The notes beneath the pieces were generated by a model. The model worked only from the letters and a program-made list of their open reading frames with translations, had not been told where the DNA came from and did no database searches. The translations under genes were made by a program, and so were the position numbers. DNA of 56,450 bases from a virus. The stretch lies in IMG/VR virus record IMGVR_UViG_3300035698_012530, positions 1 through 56,450 of that record, one strand, 5' to 3'. Shown in pieces: positions 1 through 7,933 of the stretch (positions within the stretch are counted from its first letter, which is position 1; each line of letters begins with the position of its first letter).

Positions 1-2
1 AT

Positions 3-125
3 ATTGCTTTAGTGAGTGGGTTTAGTCCATCCATTCTTAAAAGTGTCTTATCGTGTGATGATTTTTCCCCTAGAGCTATAATGATGAAGACGCTGGAAGA
101 GTATCATATAAAAAAACCAGAATAA
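3..125 (+). CDS. C-terminal end of a truncated protein (partial)
   Basis: The frame is open from the left edge of the window to a TAA at 123-125, giving the last 40 residues (contains SGFSPSILKSVL and SPRAIMMKTL). The gene starts outside the window. The wording of the tail is reminiscent of the C-terminal part of TROVE/vWA-type phage proteins, but that is only an impression from a short stretch. A strong terminator follows directly, so this is the last gene of its transcription unit. Confidence 0.6.
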   Translation: MALVSGFSPSILKSVLSCDDFSPRAIMMKTLEEYHIKKPE

Positions 126-148
126 AAATAACCATATAATAGTATTAC

Positions 149-181
149 AAAAGGGGAATATTTTTATTCCCCTTTTTTTTA
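149..181 (+). terminator. Rho-independent terminator
   Basis: Perfect inverted repeat AAAAGGGGAAT / ATTCCCCTTTT around a 6-nt loop, followed by a run of T. It closes the unit ending with the partial gene at 3-125 and directly precedes a new promoter. Confidence 0.9.
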
Positions 182-210
182 TTGACAAATATATTAATAT
201 AATATATATT
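182..210 (+). promoter_or_regulatory. Sigma70-like promoter
   Basis: TTGACA at 182-187 and TATATT at 205-210 with a 17-bp spacer, right after the terminator and 25 bp before the start of the 236-481 gene. It should drive the first run of plus-strand genes. Confidence 0.7.
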
Positions 211-235
211 GTAATTTTAATTAAAGGAGATTATT

Positions 236-481
236 ATGGGAACAAATCAAGAAGATATAAAAAAATGGCTCGAAAATGCAGAAACTACTGATACTCATAT
301 GATTGTTGTTTGTGATACTTATGATTATACTGATTATCCTGTTTATGTTGGCAAAAATGAGTTTGTATATAACGTAAAAGAACAAATAAAAAATAAAGAA
401 ATGACAAAGATCATGGAAGTTTATAATCTAGAAATGGATTTTGATTATCAACTTAATGAAAGCAGAGCTTTTCATTATTAA
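236..481 (+). CDS. Hypothetical protein, 81 aa
   Basis: First gene after the 182-210 promoter, with an AAAGGAG site 6 nt before ATG. The acidic, soluble 81-residue product (begins MGTNQEDIKKWLENAE) has no signal peptide or membrane segment and no motif I recognise. Its TAA overlaps the AAGGAG of the next gene, so the genes at 236-1022 form one operon. Confidence 0.75.
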   Translation: MGTNQEDIKKWLENAETTDTHMIVVCDTYDYTDYPVYVGKNEFVYNVKEQIKNKEMTKIMEVYNLEMDFDYQLNESRAFHY

Positions 482-492
482 AGGAGATTATT

Positions 493-666
493 ATGGAATT
501 ATTTATTGCTTTAACACCATTTATATGTGGTATTATTTGGGTATTATTTGCTGGACTTTTTGAAACTAAAAATTTTAAATCAAAAATTATATTTGAATTT
601 ATACCATTTATAACAGGTATGTGTAGTATTTTTGTTGGATGTAAATTAATGGGGTGGATATTATAA
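493..666 (+). CDS. Small membrane protein, 57 aa
   Basis: ATG preceded by AAGGAG (481-486). The 57-aa product is mostly two hydrophobic helices (residues about 3-20 and 33-55: FIALTPFICGIIWVLFAG and FIPFITGMCSIFVG) joined by a short polar loop with a Phe-Glu-Thr-Lys segment, so it is an inner-membrane protein. Stop TAA overlaps the next start (TAATG). Function unknown. Confidence 0.7.
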   Translation: MELFIALTPFICGIIWVLFAGLFETKNFKSKIIFEFIPFITGMCSIFVGCKLMGWIL

Positions 667-1022
667 TGATTGAATATAAAATAAAAATATTTTATCAAAC
701 TGGTGATAGTTTTCATACAGAAGAAAAAGAAGAATTTTTTGAATTTGAATGGAATAATTTAGATAAAGCTAAAGAATCATTATTACGTATTAAAAATTAT
801 ACTGATTTTTATGAGGAAAATTCTGATAATTATCACAAACCAAAAGGTAAATTACCTATTGGTATAATATGGGATGATGAATATAAAATGTTATCATTAG
901 AACTTGTGGATGATAACGGTAATCCATTTAGAACTTCATCTTTTTGGACAGGATATTTTGAAACACTTTACAGTGCTGAAATTATTATTAATGATAAAAC
1001 TATGAAATATGTTTTTAATTAA
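666..1022 (+). CDS. Hypothetical protein, 118 aa
   Basis: I chose the ATG at 666 because it overlaps the upstream stop (TAATG), which suggests translational coupling; an in-frame ATG at 654 would lie inside the membrane-protein gene. The 118-aa soluble acidic protein alternates aromatic and acidic residues (EEFFEFEWNNLDKAKESLL) and ends MKYVFN. No family recognised. Confidence 0.7.
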   Translation: MIEYKIKIFYQTGDSFHTEEKEEFFEFEWNNLDKAKESLLRIKNYTDFYEENSDNYHKPKGKLPIGIIWDDEYKMLSLELVDDNGNPFRTSSFWTGYFETLYSAEIIINDKTMKYVFN

Positions 1023-1035
1023 AGGATATTAACTA

Positions 1036-2031
1036 ATGTTAGACAGAATAAAAAAATATGAAGAAGAATATAATATAAAAGTATTATATCTTATTAAATT
1101 TGGGTCACATTTGTATGGTACTAATACACCAGCAAGTGATACAGATTATAAAGGTATTTTCTTGCCTTCTAAAGAAGATTGTTATTTTAATACCCAATCA
1201 AAGCATATTAGTTATACTTCTGGCAAAAATGATTCTAAAAATGGTGCTGATGATTTTGATTTTGAGATGTGGTCATTACAATATTGGATTAAACTATTAG
1301 AAAAGGGTGATACTAATGCAATGGATTTATTGTATTCATATTCATATATGAGTATAATCGAATATATCGACCCATTAATAAAAACATTTCTTGAAAATCC
1401 TACTAAAATGTTTGATATAGATAAATGCAAAGGATATTCTGGTTATATTAAAGGACAAGTTAAAAAATATGGTATAAAAGGTGAAAGAGTTGGTGTTTTC
1501 AAATATATGACTATAACTCTTGCTGACATTGTAAAGGTATTTAATAGTGATGATAAAGATAAATTAAGTGTATATATTGATTATCTTCTTGCTAATCATT
1601 ATGATTCGTCATATTGTTTTGAAAAAAATATCAATAATGAAAGATGTCTTGTTGTGTGTGGTAAAGTACATCAAGGTAGTATTACTTTAAAAGAATTTTA
1701 TAATCGTATTAAAAAAGAATATGATAAATATGGTGACAGATCCAAACTTGCAGAGAAAAATGAAGGTGTAGATTGGAAAGCAGTCAGTCATGCAATGAGA
1801 GCTGTATATCAAATGAAAGAATTAATACTTACTAATAGAATTCAATTTCCATTAAAAGATTCTGCTGTTCTTACTGATATTAAATTAGGTAAACTGAACT
1901 GGAATGTAGTATCTAAAATGGTATATAATGGTCTTAATGAAATAGATGAAATGATTGATGGATTATCTAATCATAAGTGTAAAAGAAACAATGATTTTTT
2001 GAAAGAATCTATATTAAACTTATATAATTAA
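1036..2031 (+). CDS. Predicted nucleotidyltransferase (COG3541-like)
   Basis: The 331-aa protein carries a polymerase-beta-type nucleotidyltransferase signature near the N terminus: FGSHLYGT at about residues 23-30 followed by SDTDYKGI at about 35-42, i.e. the G-S-x9-13-D-x-D metal-binding arrangement. Such proteins occur in T4-like and other large phages; the substrate is not known, and tRNA or protein nucleotidylation are both possible. The C-terminal two thirds are helical and rich in Lys. AAAGGAT lies 5 nt before the ATG. All Trp codons here are TGG. Confidence 0.8.
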   Translation: MLDRIKKYEEEYNIKVLYLIKFGSHLYGTNTPASDTDYKGIFLPSKEDCYFNTQSKHISYTSGKNDSKNGADDFDFEMWSLQYWIKLLEKGDTNAMDLLYSYSYMSIIEYIDPLIKTFLENPTKMFDIDKCKGYSGYIKGQVKKYGIKGERVGVFKYMTITLADIVKVFNSDDKDKLSVYIDYLLANHYDSSYCFEKNINNERCLVVCGKVHQGSITLKEFYNRIKKEYDKYGDRSKLAEKNEGVDWKAVSHAMRAVYQMKELILTNRIQFPLKDSAVLTDIKLGKLNWNVVSKMVYNGLNEIDEMIDGLSNHKCKRNNDFLKESILNLYN

Positions 2032-2049
2032 TAACGAATAGGAGATGAC

Positions 2050-2211
2050 ATGGAAAAACTTGAATTATTACAAAAAATTGGTGATTTAGTTTGTGAAGGT
2101 TGTGGTCCTTGTGCTGATTGTGGTATAAAACCAGAAGAATGTAGTCGTATAATTGAAGCACGAAAATTACTTGAAGAATATGCACAGCAATTAATACCAA
2201 CAGCAAATTAA
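2050..2211 (+). CDS. Small Cys-rich protein, 53 aa
   Basis: Start chosen by AGGAG at 2040-2044. The product contains CEGCGPCADCG followed by EEC, five or six closely spaced Cys likely to bind Zn or an iron-sulphur cluster, and a helical tail. It is the last protein gene before the tRNA pair. Function unknown. Confidence 0.65.
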   Translation: MEKLELLQKIGDLVCEGCGPCADCGIKPEECSRIIEARKLLEEYAQQLIPTAN

Positions 2212-2239
2212 GAAGATATTGTGAAAGATAACAGATAAA

Positions 2240-2316
2240 GCCGCTATAGCTCAGTTGGTTAGAGTTTCTGCCTTGTAAGCAGAGTGTCCTCCGTTCGAAT
2301 CGGAGTGGCGGCTCCA
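2240..2316 (+). tRNA. tRNA-Thr (anticodon TGT)
   Basis: A 77-nt cloverleaf with CCA encoded. The acceptor GCCGCTA pairs with TGGCGGC, the D arm contains AGCTCAGTTGGTTAGAG, the anticodon stem TCTGC/GCAGA carries loop CTTGTAA with anticodon TGT at 2274-2276, and the T arm contains GTTCGAAT. The encoded discriminator base is T (2313). It reads ACA, a codon favoured by the AT-rich genome. Confidence 0.95.
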
Positions 2317-2335
2317 AATATTTCGGATTAATTAA

Positions 2336-2430
2336 GGTAGGAATCCGGTTGGTTTGAGGGGCTAGTCTTGAAAACTAGTAGGGGGTGTTAGTAGCATCCT
2401 TTTAGGGTTCGAATCCCTATCCTACTTCCA
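2336..2430 (+). tRNA. tRNA-Ser (anticodon TGA)
   Basis: A 95-nt class II tRNA with a long variable arm (GGGTG/CATCC stem) and encoded CCA. The acceptor GGTAGGA pairs with TCCTACT (first pair G-T), the anticodon stem is CTAGT/ACTAG, and the loop CTTGAAA holds anticodon TGA at 2369-2371, which reads UCA serine codons; it is not a UGA suppressor (that needs TCA). The discriminator is T at 2427, whereas bacterial tRNA-Ser normally has G73. Confidence 0.92.
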
Positions 2431-2440
2431 AAATTAATTC

Positions 2441-2469
2441 TTGACAACATCATTGAATAGGTGTATAAT
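2441..2469 (+). promoter_or_regulatory. Sigma70-like promoter, repeated phage type
   Basis: TTGACA 2441-2446, 17-bp spacer ending GTG, TATAAT 2464-2469. The downstream leader CATAATCAATTAGACAAGG is shared with other promoters in the window. It drives the L12-like gene, RNA ligase and following genes. Confidence 0.85.
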
Positions 2470-2502
2470 CTTTACATAATCAATTAGACAAGGAGACATA
2501 AT

Positions 2503-2775
2503 ATGGAAAAAGAAAGAAAAATTTTAGATGCTTATAAAATTCTAAGGGATGCTGATACAGATTTTTTAGTTAGATTAGCGGTATTAGTTCCTCAAGCAAT
2601 TCTTAATACAAGGGATATGTCTTTACTTGAAATGGAAATAAAAAAACTTTATGCTGATAATAAAAAAATTATTGCAATCAAAACGTACAGACAAAAAACT
2701 GGTGTTAGTTTAAGAGAATCAAAAGAAGCTTGTGAAAAAATCACTGGTGTTAAAGGAATGTATAATGATAATTAG
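2503..2775 (+). CDS. Ribosomal protein L7/L12 C-terminal-domain-like protein
   Basis: 90 aa. The C-terminal half reads KKIIAIKTYRQKTGVSLRES followed by KEACEKI, which follows the bL12 CTD pattern (N-K-V-A-V-I-K-x-V-R-x-x-T-G-L-G-L-K-E-A-K-x-x-V-E), the face that contacts translation factors; the last strand and helix of the CTD are missing. The N-terminal half is helical and not L12-like. It has its own promoter and an AAGGAG site. L12-like proteins are known in phage genomes. I infer a role at the ribosomal stalk or in factor recruitment, but the fold is also used in unrelated small bacterial proteins. Confidence 0.7.
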   Translation: MEKERKILDAYKILRDADTDFLVRLAVLVPQAILNTRDMSLLEMEIKKLYADNKKIIAIKTYRQKTGVSLRESKEACEKITGVKGMYNDN

Positions 2776-2941
2776 AAAACACAATCTTATAGTGGCTTTA
2801 ACATTAGCCATTAAATCTCAAAAGAGATACGAAAGTGAATACATTGACTATAATTGTAATTTTAAATCAACATTGGTTGCTGGTTTGGAAGAAGTTCTTG
2901 AAGCTTTAAAAAATAATGAAAGAGTAGAAATAGGAGATTAA
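2765..2941 (+). CDS. Hypothetical protein, 58 aa
   Basis: Starts inside the end of the L12-like gene (overlap of 11 nt, AAAGGA 7 nt upstream), implying coupled translation. The 58-aa product is mostly helical with a conserved-looking tail GLEEVLEALKNNERVEIGD. It is followed after 1 nt by the RNA ligase gene. Function unknown. Confidence 0.65.
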   Translation: MIIRKHNLIVALTLAIKSQKRYESEYIDYNCNFKSTLVAGLEEVLEALKNNERVEIGD

Positions 2942-2942
2942 A

Positions 2943-4007
2943 ATGTTACAGGTTCAAGATTATCTTAAAACACATTCGTTAGAAGACCTTAAAGATGAGT
3001 TTGCTATCAGATATAAGGTTTATAATGATAGAGTGATACTGAAATATGGGGTTGATTCAAAACCTAAATTTCACCCTATTGTTACTGAATGTAGAGGGTT
3101 AATTCTTTCTCTTCCTGATTATGATGTTATGGCAAGAGGTTTTGACAGATTTTTTAATCTTGGTGAAGGTGATGACTCTGAGAATTTTGACTGGAACAAT
3201 TGTTTAACATTCAATAAACTTGATGGGTCTATGTGTAAAGTTTATTATGATGGTAAATTATGGTGTGTATCTACAAATGGAACTGCTTTTGCAGAAGGCG
3301 AAACACCTATGGGCAAAACATATCATGATTTATTTGTTGAAGCTATTGGTGTGGATCTACAGCAAGCTTTTTATTGTGCATCAAAACAGTACACTTACAT
3401 CTTTGAATTGACTTCTCCAGAGAATAGAATTGTTACAAGATATCATGAAACAAAAGCAACTCTGTTAGCAATCAGACACAACAACGGAGAGTATGTTGAT
3501 AATGATGATTATTATGACTTTTCCTTTTCTAAAAAATGTGAGTCTTATAATATCAATGATGTGGATGATATTCTTAAATTCGTTGAAGGAAGAGATTGTA
3601 TGGATGAGGGTGTTGTTTGTTATTGTCCTTATACTCAGGTAAGAATCAAAGTTAAGAACTCTGCTTATGTTGCAATCCATAGATTAAAAGGAGAAGGAGA
3701 AAATAGTATAAAAGGTTTTGTTGAATTGGCTTTTAAACAAGAGTATGTTGAATTTTTACTTTATTTTCCTGAATATACTGATACTATGATGAAATATGTT
3801 AAAGCACATCAATTGTTTTTAAATCAAATTAATGATACATGGAATAAATATAAACATATAGAAGATCAAAAAAAATTTGCTATGAAAATTAAAGATATGT
3901 CTATATCAGGAATATTATTTAGCTTAAAGAAAGGTATTAAACTTGATGATATTATAAAAAAATTTAATATGGATAGAAAAATTAAACATTTAAATAATTT
4001 TATATAA
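2943..4007 (+). CDS. rnlA: RNA ligase 1 (T4 Rnl1-like)
   Basis: 354-aa ATP-dependent RNA ligase that joins 3'-OH and 5'-PO4 RNA ends through a lysyl-adenylate. Nucleotidyltransferase motifs appear in order: motif I KLDGS at about residue 94-98 (nucleophile Lys), motif IIIa YIFELTSPENRIV at about 149-161, motif IV DEGVVCY at about 220, motif V RIKVKNSAYV at about 232-241. Length matches T4 gp63 (374 aa). In T4 it repairs tRNAs cut by host anticodon nucleases. Two tRNA genes lie just upstream and Rnl2-like, HD-Pnk and CCA-adding genes are elsewhere in the window. All Trp codons are TGG. Confidence 0.9.
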   Translation: MLQVQDYLKTHSLEDLKDEFAIRYKVYNDRVILKYGVDSKPKFHPIVTECRGLILSLPDYDVMARGFDRFFNLGEGDDSENFDWNNCLTFNKLDGSMCKVYYDGKLWCVSTNGTAFAEGETPMGKTYHDLFVEAIGVDLQQAFYCASKQYTYIFELTSPENRIVTRYHETKATLLAIRHNNGEYVDNDDYYDFSFSKKCESYNINDVDDILKFVEGRDCMDEGVVCYCPYTQVRIKVKNSAYVAIHRLKGEGENSIKGFVELAFKQEYVEFLLYFPEYTDTMMKYVKAHQLFLNQINDTWNKYKHIEDQKKFAMKIKDMSISGILFSLKKGIKLDDIIKKFNMDRKIKHLNNFI

Positions 4008-4010
4008 ATA
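4003..4010 (+). promoter_or_regulatory. T4-late-type promoter box TATAAATA
   Basis: TATAAATA overlaps the rnlA stop codon and lies 19 nt before the ATG of the HNH endonuclease gene. The same box with near-identical spacing precedes the other two homing endonuclease genes and some others (8981, 32070, and on the minus strand 51211 and 56160). It matches the T4 late promoter consensus. Confidence 0.65.
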
Positions 4011-4029
4011 GCAACATAAGGAGAATTTT

Positions 4030-4818
4030 ATGTTATTATGTTATGATAAATTAGATAAATTAACGTATTTAGATGGTAAATTAGTTAAAAAAGATATTTA
4101 TAATGGTAAAAAAAGAACTATACGATTTTATATTAATGTATGTAAATATTGTGGTGAGGAGTTTTTATCATATAAATTGAATGGTAAATATTGTAATAAT
4201 TCTTGTCATTTTAAATTTATACATGAAAATATGACAGAAGATGATAAAATTAAATTTAAAAATAAAATAAGTTTAACTAAAAAGAAAAATCCATCACCAG
4301 CATGAAATAAAAGATTATTTAATTATGCTAATTATGATACATATGAAAAAAAGATAGGATGAATAAATAAAGTAAGAAAAAACATAAAAGAACCAAGAGC
4401 ATTAGAAACTGTTTGTACTTATTGTGGAAAATGATATATACCAACTCTTGAAGAAATGAAAGCTAGAGTTAATGCTTTATATAATGGGGTTGATAGAACC
4501 AAATTTTATTGTTCACAACATTGTAAAGATGCTTGTCCTACATTTAATAAACATTCAAATATAATAAATAAAAAACAAGCAACCAGTAGGGAAGTAAACA
4601 CATATTTAAGACAATTAGTTTTTGAAAGAGATAATTATACTTGTCAACACTGCAATGAACATGATAATATAGAATTACATTGTCATCATATATTACCATT
4701 AAATGAGTCACCGATAGAAAGTGCTGATGTAGATAATTGTATGACATTGTGTAAAAAATGTCATATAAAATTACATAAAACAAATGGATGTAAATATCAT
4801 GAATTAAAATGTAGTTAA
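4030..4818 (+). CDS. HNH homing endonuclease with zinc fingers
   Basis: 262 aa, intact only with three TGA codons read as Trp (for example CTYCGK-W-YIP). Residues about 38-60 contain a treble-clef-like CKYCGEEF...CNNSC; a second C..CGK...C unit lies around 130-160; the C-terminal HNH nuclease has CQHC, then LHCHHILPL, then LCKKCHIKLHK (about residues 210-255). It sits directly behind the RNA ligase gene with its own TATAAATA box, as free-standing phage homing endonucleases often do. It probably cuts a neighbouring sequence in related phages lacking it. The target is unknown. Confidence 0.85.
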
Positions 4819-4838
4819 ATTTTTTGAGGAGATATAAT

Positions 4839-5033
4839 ATGGAAATAGGAAAAATGAATGAAAATGGTGTTATAACTATAACTAAAACAATGGATCAGAA
4901 GGATTTAACCTCTGATTGTTGGGCTATTCAAATGTGGGGTCTTGATCAGTGTATTGGTTGTGAATATCTTAATACTCCTGAATGTGGTGGACAAGAAATA
5001 AGAAATAGATTATTAAAAGGAAATGATAAATAG
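4839..5033 (+). CDS. Hypothetical Cys-containing protein, 64 aa
   Basis: Start at 4839 is set by TGAGGAG 8 nt upstream; an earlier in-frame ATG at 4824 lies before the ribosome site. The product ends with DQCIGCEYLNTPECGG, a CxxCx8C pattern similar to CIQGNCEGCEYL in the next gene, so the two may be related small metal-binding proteins. Confidence 0.65.
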   Translation: MEIGKMNENGVITITKTMDQKDLTSDCWAIQMWGLDQCIGCEYLNTPECGGQEIRNRLLKGNDK

Positions 5034-5050
5034 TATAAAAGGATAAAATT

Positions 5051-5203
5051 ATGAAATTTTTTAGTGGATTACTGAAATTATTTTTAAGTCCATTTACAAA
5101 AGAATTTTGGATAGAGCCATTTCCAGAATGCTATGATCCTGAGTGTTTTGATTGTATACAAGGGAATTGTGAAGGTTGTGAATATTTAACTAAAGAGGAT
5201 TAA
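5051..5203 (+). CDS. Small Cys-rich protein, 50 aa
   Basis: ATG preceded by AAAGGAT. The amphipathic N terminus MKFFSGLLKLFLSPFTKEF is followed by ECYDPECFDCIQGNCEGCEY, six Cys in a spacing that suggests metal binding. It shares the GCEYL motif with the preceding gene. Function unknown. Confidence 0.6.
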   Translation: MKFFSGLLKLFLSPFTKEFWIEPFPECYDPECFDCIQGNCEGCEYLTKED

Positions 5204-5206
5204 CAT

Positions 5207-5752
5207 ATGAGTGTAGCATACTGAATTTCACCTAAAGGTGAGATAATAGAGGTCCAAACAACACATATAAAAGAAGTCATCAAATACCCAAAAAAATTTG
5301 GATTCAATAAAGAATTTATTGAATTTGTATATGATACTTATGGTGAGAAGATGGGCACAGAAGGAAAAGGCAGAGAACAAATAATGAAATCTTTATTCAA
5401 TAATGGATGGATAAGGATAAGACAATATAAACAGTTCTGGTCTATTAATGTCAATAAATTTTCAGGTAAAGCAAGAACATATATTACCCTATGGGCTAAG
5501 AAGATATTGAAGGGATTCAATGGATTTAAAGAACAAGACCCACATGCTGATGTTAAGATAGATCAGAATGGTAAGAAAGTTGAAACATGGGATATACAGA
5601 AACTTATTGAATCTGTTGAATTTACTTTTAATAGTAGATTAACAGAATGTTTGATTGAAAACTTACCAGATTTACCATTGGATAGAATTGTAAATGAAGT
5701 ATTGTCAAATGGTATAAAAAAGCTTAATCTAAAAGAATACTTGAGGAGATAA
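5207..5752 (+). CDS. Conserved phage-type hypothetical protein, 181 aa
   Basis: Starts MSVAY-W(TGA)-ISPKGEIIEV at 5207, 3 nt after the previous stop; with TGA as stop only a start at 5351 would remain. The N-terminal ISPKGEIIEVQTTHIKEVI and the aromatic-rich middle (NNGWIRIRQYKQFWSINV) resemble a widespread family in large T4-like phages that has no known function. The C-terminal half is helical. Confidence 0.75.
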
Positions 5753-5754
5753 TA

Positions 5755-5958
5755 ATGGAAGAGCCTACAAACGAATATAAAAATAGCTTTTTGCAAAAGC
5801 TATATGATGATGAACAACACCTTAATAAAATCTTTTATGGAAAAGAGAAAGAACACTACCATTTTTGGGAAAATAAAGAATTCTGTGAATATTGGGGTAT
5901 AAAAGTTGGACCTGTTGTACCAATTTACCATGAAAATCCATTTAAAAAAGGAAAATAA
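5755..5958 (+). CDS. Hypothetical protein, 67 aa
   Basis: Follows after 2 nt with GAGGAG upstream of the ATG. The 67-aa soluble product is rich in Glu, Lys and aromatic residues (YHFWENKEFCEYWGIKVG). Its two Trp are TGG. No family recognised. Confidence 0.6.
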   Translation: MEEPTNEYKNSFLQKLYDDEQHLNKIFYGKEKEHYHFWENKEFCEYWGIKVGPVVPIYHENPFKKGK

Positions 5959-5959
5959 T

Positions 5960-6604
5960 ATGAAATTTAATGAATTTGCAATAGGTATGGATGAAATGCC
6001 TAATAATAATATGTTGACTGAAGCAGGTCTGTCAAGACTTTTAGCTAGAATTAAAAACAAAGATTTTGCTATAATTACAGCTTTCAGGAATGAATTTGAT
6101 AAAAAAGAAAACATAAAACGTAATAGAAGTTTACGTGGTTCTTTCAATTCAAAGAAAATGGGCGTATATCAGTTAATAGGTCATTGGCAAGAGTGTCAAG
6201 ATGATACTATTGATTATAACGCATGTCCTAAAGATCAGCTTCAGGATGTTATTGAAAGATCATATCTATCTATTAAACCAGATGATATGGATCAGGAAGA
6301 TTTCATAAAATACATTACATCATTAAATAAAGAATATAAACAAGATGGTGCTGTTATTTCATTGGATGGAAATATTAATATAGTAGATAAGAATGGTTCA
6401 TTGATGAAAATAGGGTCAAAAGTTTCGTTAAATAAAATATCACAAGCATACAGTCAGTTTATTAAAAAACAGAATGTACCTTTTGTATTTGAATGTGAGG
6501 TACCTAGTTCAAATAGTGGTAGGATGGTGATGAATGTAGAAAATATTAAATACCCTATATGTGAACGACATGAAAGAAAGGGCTGACCTTTATTCTGTAG
6601 TTAA
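5960..6604 (+). CDS. Hypothetical protein, 214 aa (DUF3293-like)
   Basis: Start ATG at 5960 follows AAAAAGGAAAATA; an upstream in-frame ATG at 5906 lies inside the previous gene. The reading frame passes one TGA (6584, giving KG-W-PLFCS) before TAA. Residues about 38-75 (FAIITAFRNEFDKKEN, then a basic RNRSLRGSF, then GVYQLIGHWQEC) look like the DUF3293 type found in bacteria and phages, an assignment from memory only. A terminator follows. Confidence 0.65.
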
Positions 6605-6790
6605 TACCATATAATATAAGTTTTAAAAAAGGGGTTGCCTAAAAAGTAATCCTTTTTTATTGCCATAGGGTCAAAAGTAGACTTTTTATATCAATATCAA
6701 AAAGTGTAATGATTTCAGGTATTTACATATTTGATGTATATTTAATAAAAATAATTCTTATAGCCACAGGCAGAAAAGCTACCTTTTTTA
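6605..6790 (+). other. Non-coding gap with terminator and two related hairpins
   Basis: Contains a likely terminator at 6625-6659 (AAAAAAGG..CCTTTTTT) and two further short GC-containing hairpins each followed by T runs: GGGTC-AAAAG-TAGAC-TTTTT near 6666-6687 and AGGCAG-AAAAG-CTACC-TTTTTT near 6767-6789. The last two share the order GCC-A-x-x-GG..AAAAG-x-TA..TTTTT and are about 100 bp apart. No open frame of note lies here. The gap ends at a promoter. Confidence 0.6.
6625..6659 (+). terminator. Rho-independent terminator
   Basis: AAAAAAGG (6625-6632) pairs with CCTTTTTT (6651-6658), with an imperfect inner stem, and a T run. It lies 20 bp after the stop of the 5960-6604 gene. Confidence 0.7.
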
Positions 6791-6819
6791 TTGACAGACT
6801 GATAAAATATGTGTATACT
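6791..6819 (+). promoter_or_regulatory. Sigma70-like promoter, repeated phage type
   Basis: TTGACA 6791-6796, 17-bp spacer GACTGATAAAATATGTG, TATACT 6814-6819, then the shared leader CTATAATCAATTAGATAAGG. Its spacer is identical to that of the 7877-7905 promoter. Confidence 0.85.
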
Positions 6820-6850
6820 GTATCTATAATCAATTAGATAAGGAGAAAAC

Positions 6851-7177
6851 ATGACAGATTTAATGGACAATTTTAAAGAAGCAACACATTATGTTATTGA
6901 TATAAATGATTTTGACGCTTTAATTAGAAAACATCTTGCTCCATTAACAGAAGATCCTAAATCATATGAAGAGTTTGAAAGTGCTGCTGAATTTGAATGG
7001 TATGAAAATGACCATCACACTTCCGTTTGTAAAGAAGATACCACAAATGAAATATATGTGAAATGGAATAAACATGATATCATGACTAATTGTGCTAATT
7101 TTGGTTTTCATTATTTAATGGTGTTTTTACTTGATCATGGATTAATAAAAGAAGGAAACTATACTGTAAGATACTAA
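6851..7177 (+). CDS. Hypothetical protein, 108 aa
   Basis: First gene behind the 6791-6819 promoter, AAGGAG 7 nt before ATG. Acidic soluble protein with a Glu/Asp-rich middle (DPKSYEEFESAAEFEWYEND) and a hydrophobic stretch near the C terminus (FHYLMVFLLDHGLI). No motif recognised. Confidence 0.7.
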   Translation: MTDLMDNFKEATHYVIDINDFDALIRKHLAPLTEDPKSYEEFESAAEFEWYENDHHTSVCKEDTTNEIYVKWNKHDIMTNCANFGFHYLMVFLLDHGLIKEGNYTVRY

Positions 7178-7178
7178 T

Positions 7179-7652
7179 ATGAAAAAACTTGAATATATAA
7201 GATTTGGTGGACTATCACCTGTAAACTACAAAGGATTTTATAATACAGACTCCTTTCATAGTCCACCTCGTAAAAAAGGTATATATGCCTTCATATACCC
7301 TTATATTGAAGATTTCCTATGGGGTTGGAAGATCAAAGGTAAAGAAACCTTTAAATCATACCACTTAAACAATAGGAAAAAATTTACATACAATGGTGAT
7401 ATCTGGGTACATTGGATAGAAGAAGCGAGAAAAGCTAGAGTTGGTATTGAATTTAAAAATGATTGGGTAAAAATCCATACAGATGATATCAATCACCTAT
7501 TCAATATGGTTAAACAGAGTGACAGAAAAATGTTGAACAGTGATCATTTCATGGGAAATACTGACCGTATAGCTATTGTTGATCCTTATAAAAAAGGTTT
7601 AGGTGGGTGTGTATCAAGGGATCATTTAGAAGTATTTATAGAGAGGATTTAA
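7179..7652 (+). CDS. Hypothetical protein, 157 aa
   Basis: Starts 1 nt after the previous stop (coupled). The 157-aa protein has a distinctive N terminus (YIRFGGLSPVNYKGF, then FHSPPRKKGIYAF) seen, as far as I recall, in other large-phage hypothetical proteins, and an aromatic-rich middle with GDIWVHWIEEARKARVG. No catalytic motif is evident. Confidence 0.7.
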   Translation: MKKLEYIRFGGLSPVNYKGFYNTDSFHSPPRKKGIYAFIYPYIEDFLWGWKIKGKETFKSYHLNNRKKFTYNGDIWVHWIEEARKARVGIEFKNDWVKIHTDDINHLFNMVKQSDRKMLNSDHFMGNTDRIAIVDPYKKGLGGCVSRDHLEVFIERI

Positions 7653-7654
7653 TT

Positions 7655-7873
7655 ATGTTTGATTGGTTATTTGGTAAAAGATGTAAACATATATGGAAGA
7701 CAACTAGCACAACCTTCCTTTACAGTGAAGAGTGTTTAGTTAATTGTGGTGGATGTATTGAAATGGAATATTACGATAATTATTGTATTGAGCAGAAATG
7801 TATGAGATGTAATGAAGAAAGGAAATTTCAAGTAAATAAACATGTTCCTAAACCTAGGAAAAATCCTCTCTAA
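7655..7873 (+). CDS. Small zinc-ribbon-like protein, 72 aa
   Basis: Start ATG at 7655 preceded by GAGAGGA. Contains CLVNCGGC near residue 28 and CMRCNEERKF near 50, a two-knuckle arrangement likely to hold one Zn, with a basic Pro-rich tail (HVPKPRKNPL). End of the operon; a promoter begins 3 bp after the stop. Confidence 0.65.
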   Translation: MFDWLFGKRCKHIWKTTSTTFLYSEECLVNCGGCIEMEYYDNYCIEQKCMRCNEERKFQVNKHVPKPRKNPL

Positions 7874-7876
7874 TCC

Positions 7877-7905
7877 TTGACAGACTGATAAAATATGTGT
7901 ATACT
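7877..7905 (+). promoter_or_regulatory. Sigma70-like promoter, repeated phage type
   Basis: TTGACA 7877-7882, 17-bp spacer GACTGATAAAATATGTG, TATACT 7900-7905, then CTATAATCAAACAAAGGAG. Confidence 0.85.
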
Positions 7906-7933
7906 TCATCTATAATCAAACAAAGGAGACTAA

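Noticed and set aside
2009-2317. Minus-strand 102-aa frame over the tRNA-Thr gene
   Set aside because: It covers the tRNA and coding sequence on the other strand and has no ribosome site.
2336-2430. UGA suppressor tRNA
   Set aside because: The anticodon is TGA, which reads UCA (Ser). A UGA decoder needs TCA. No other cloverleaf was found in the window.
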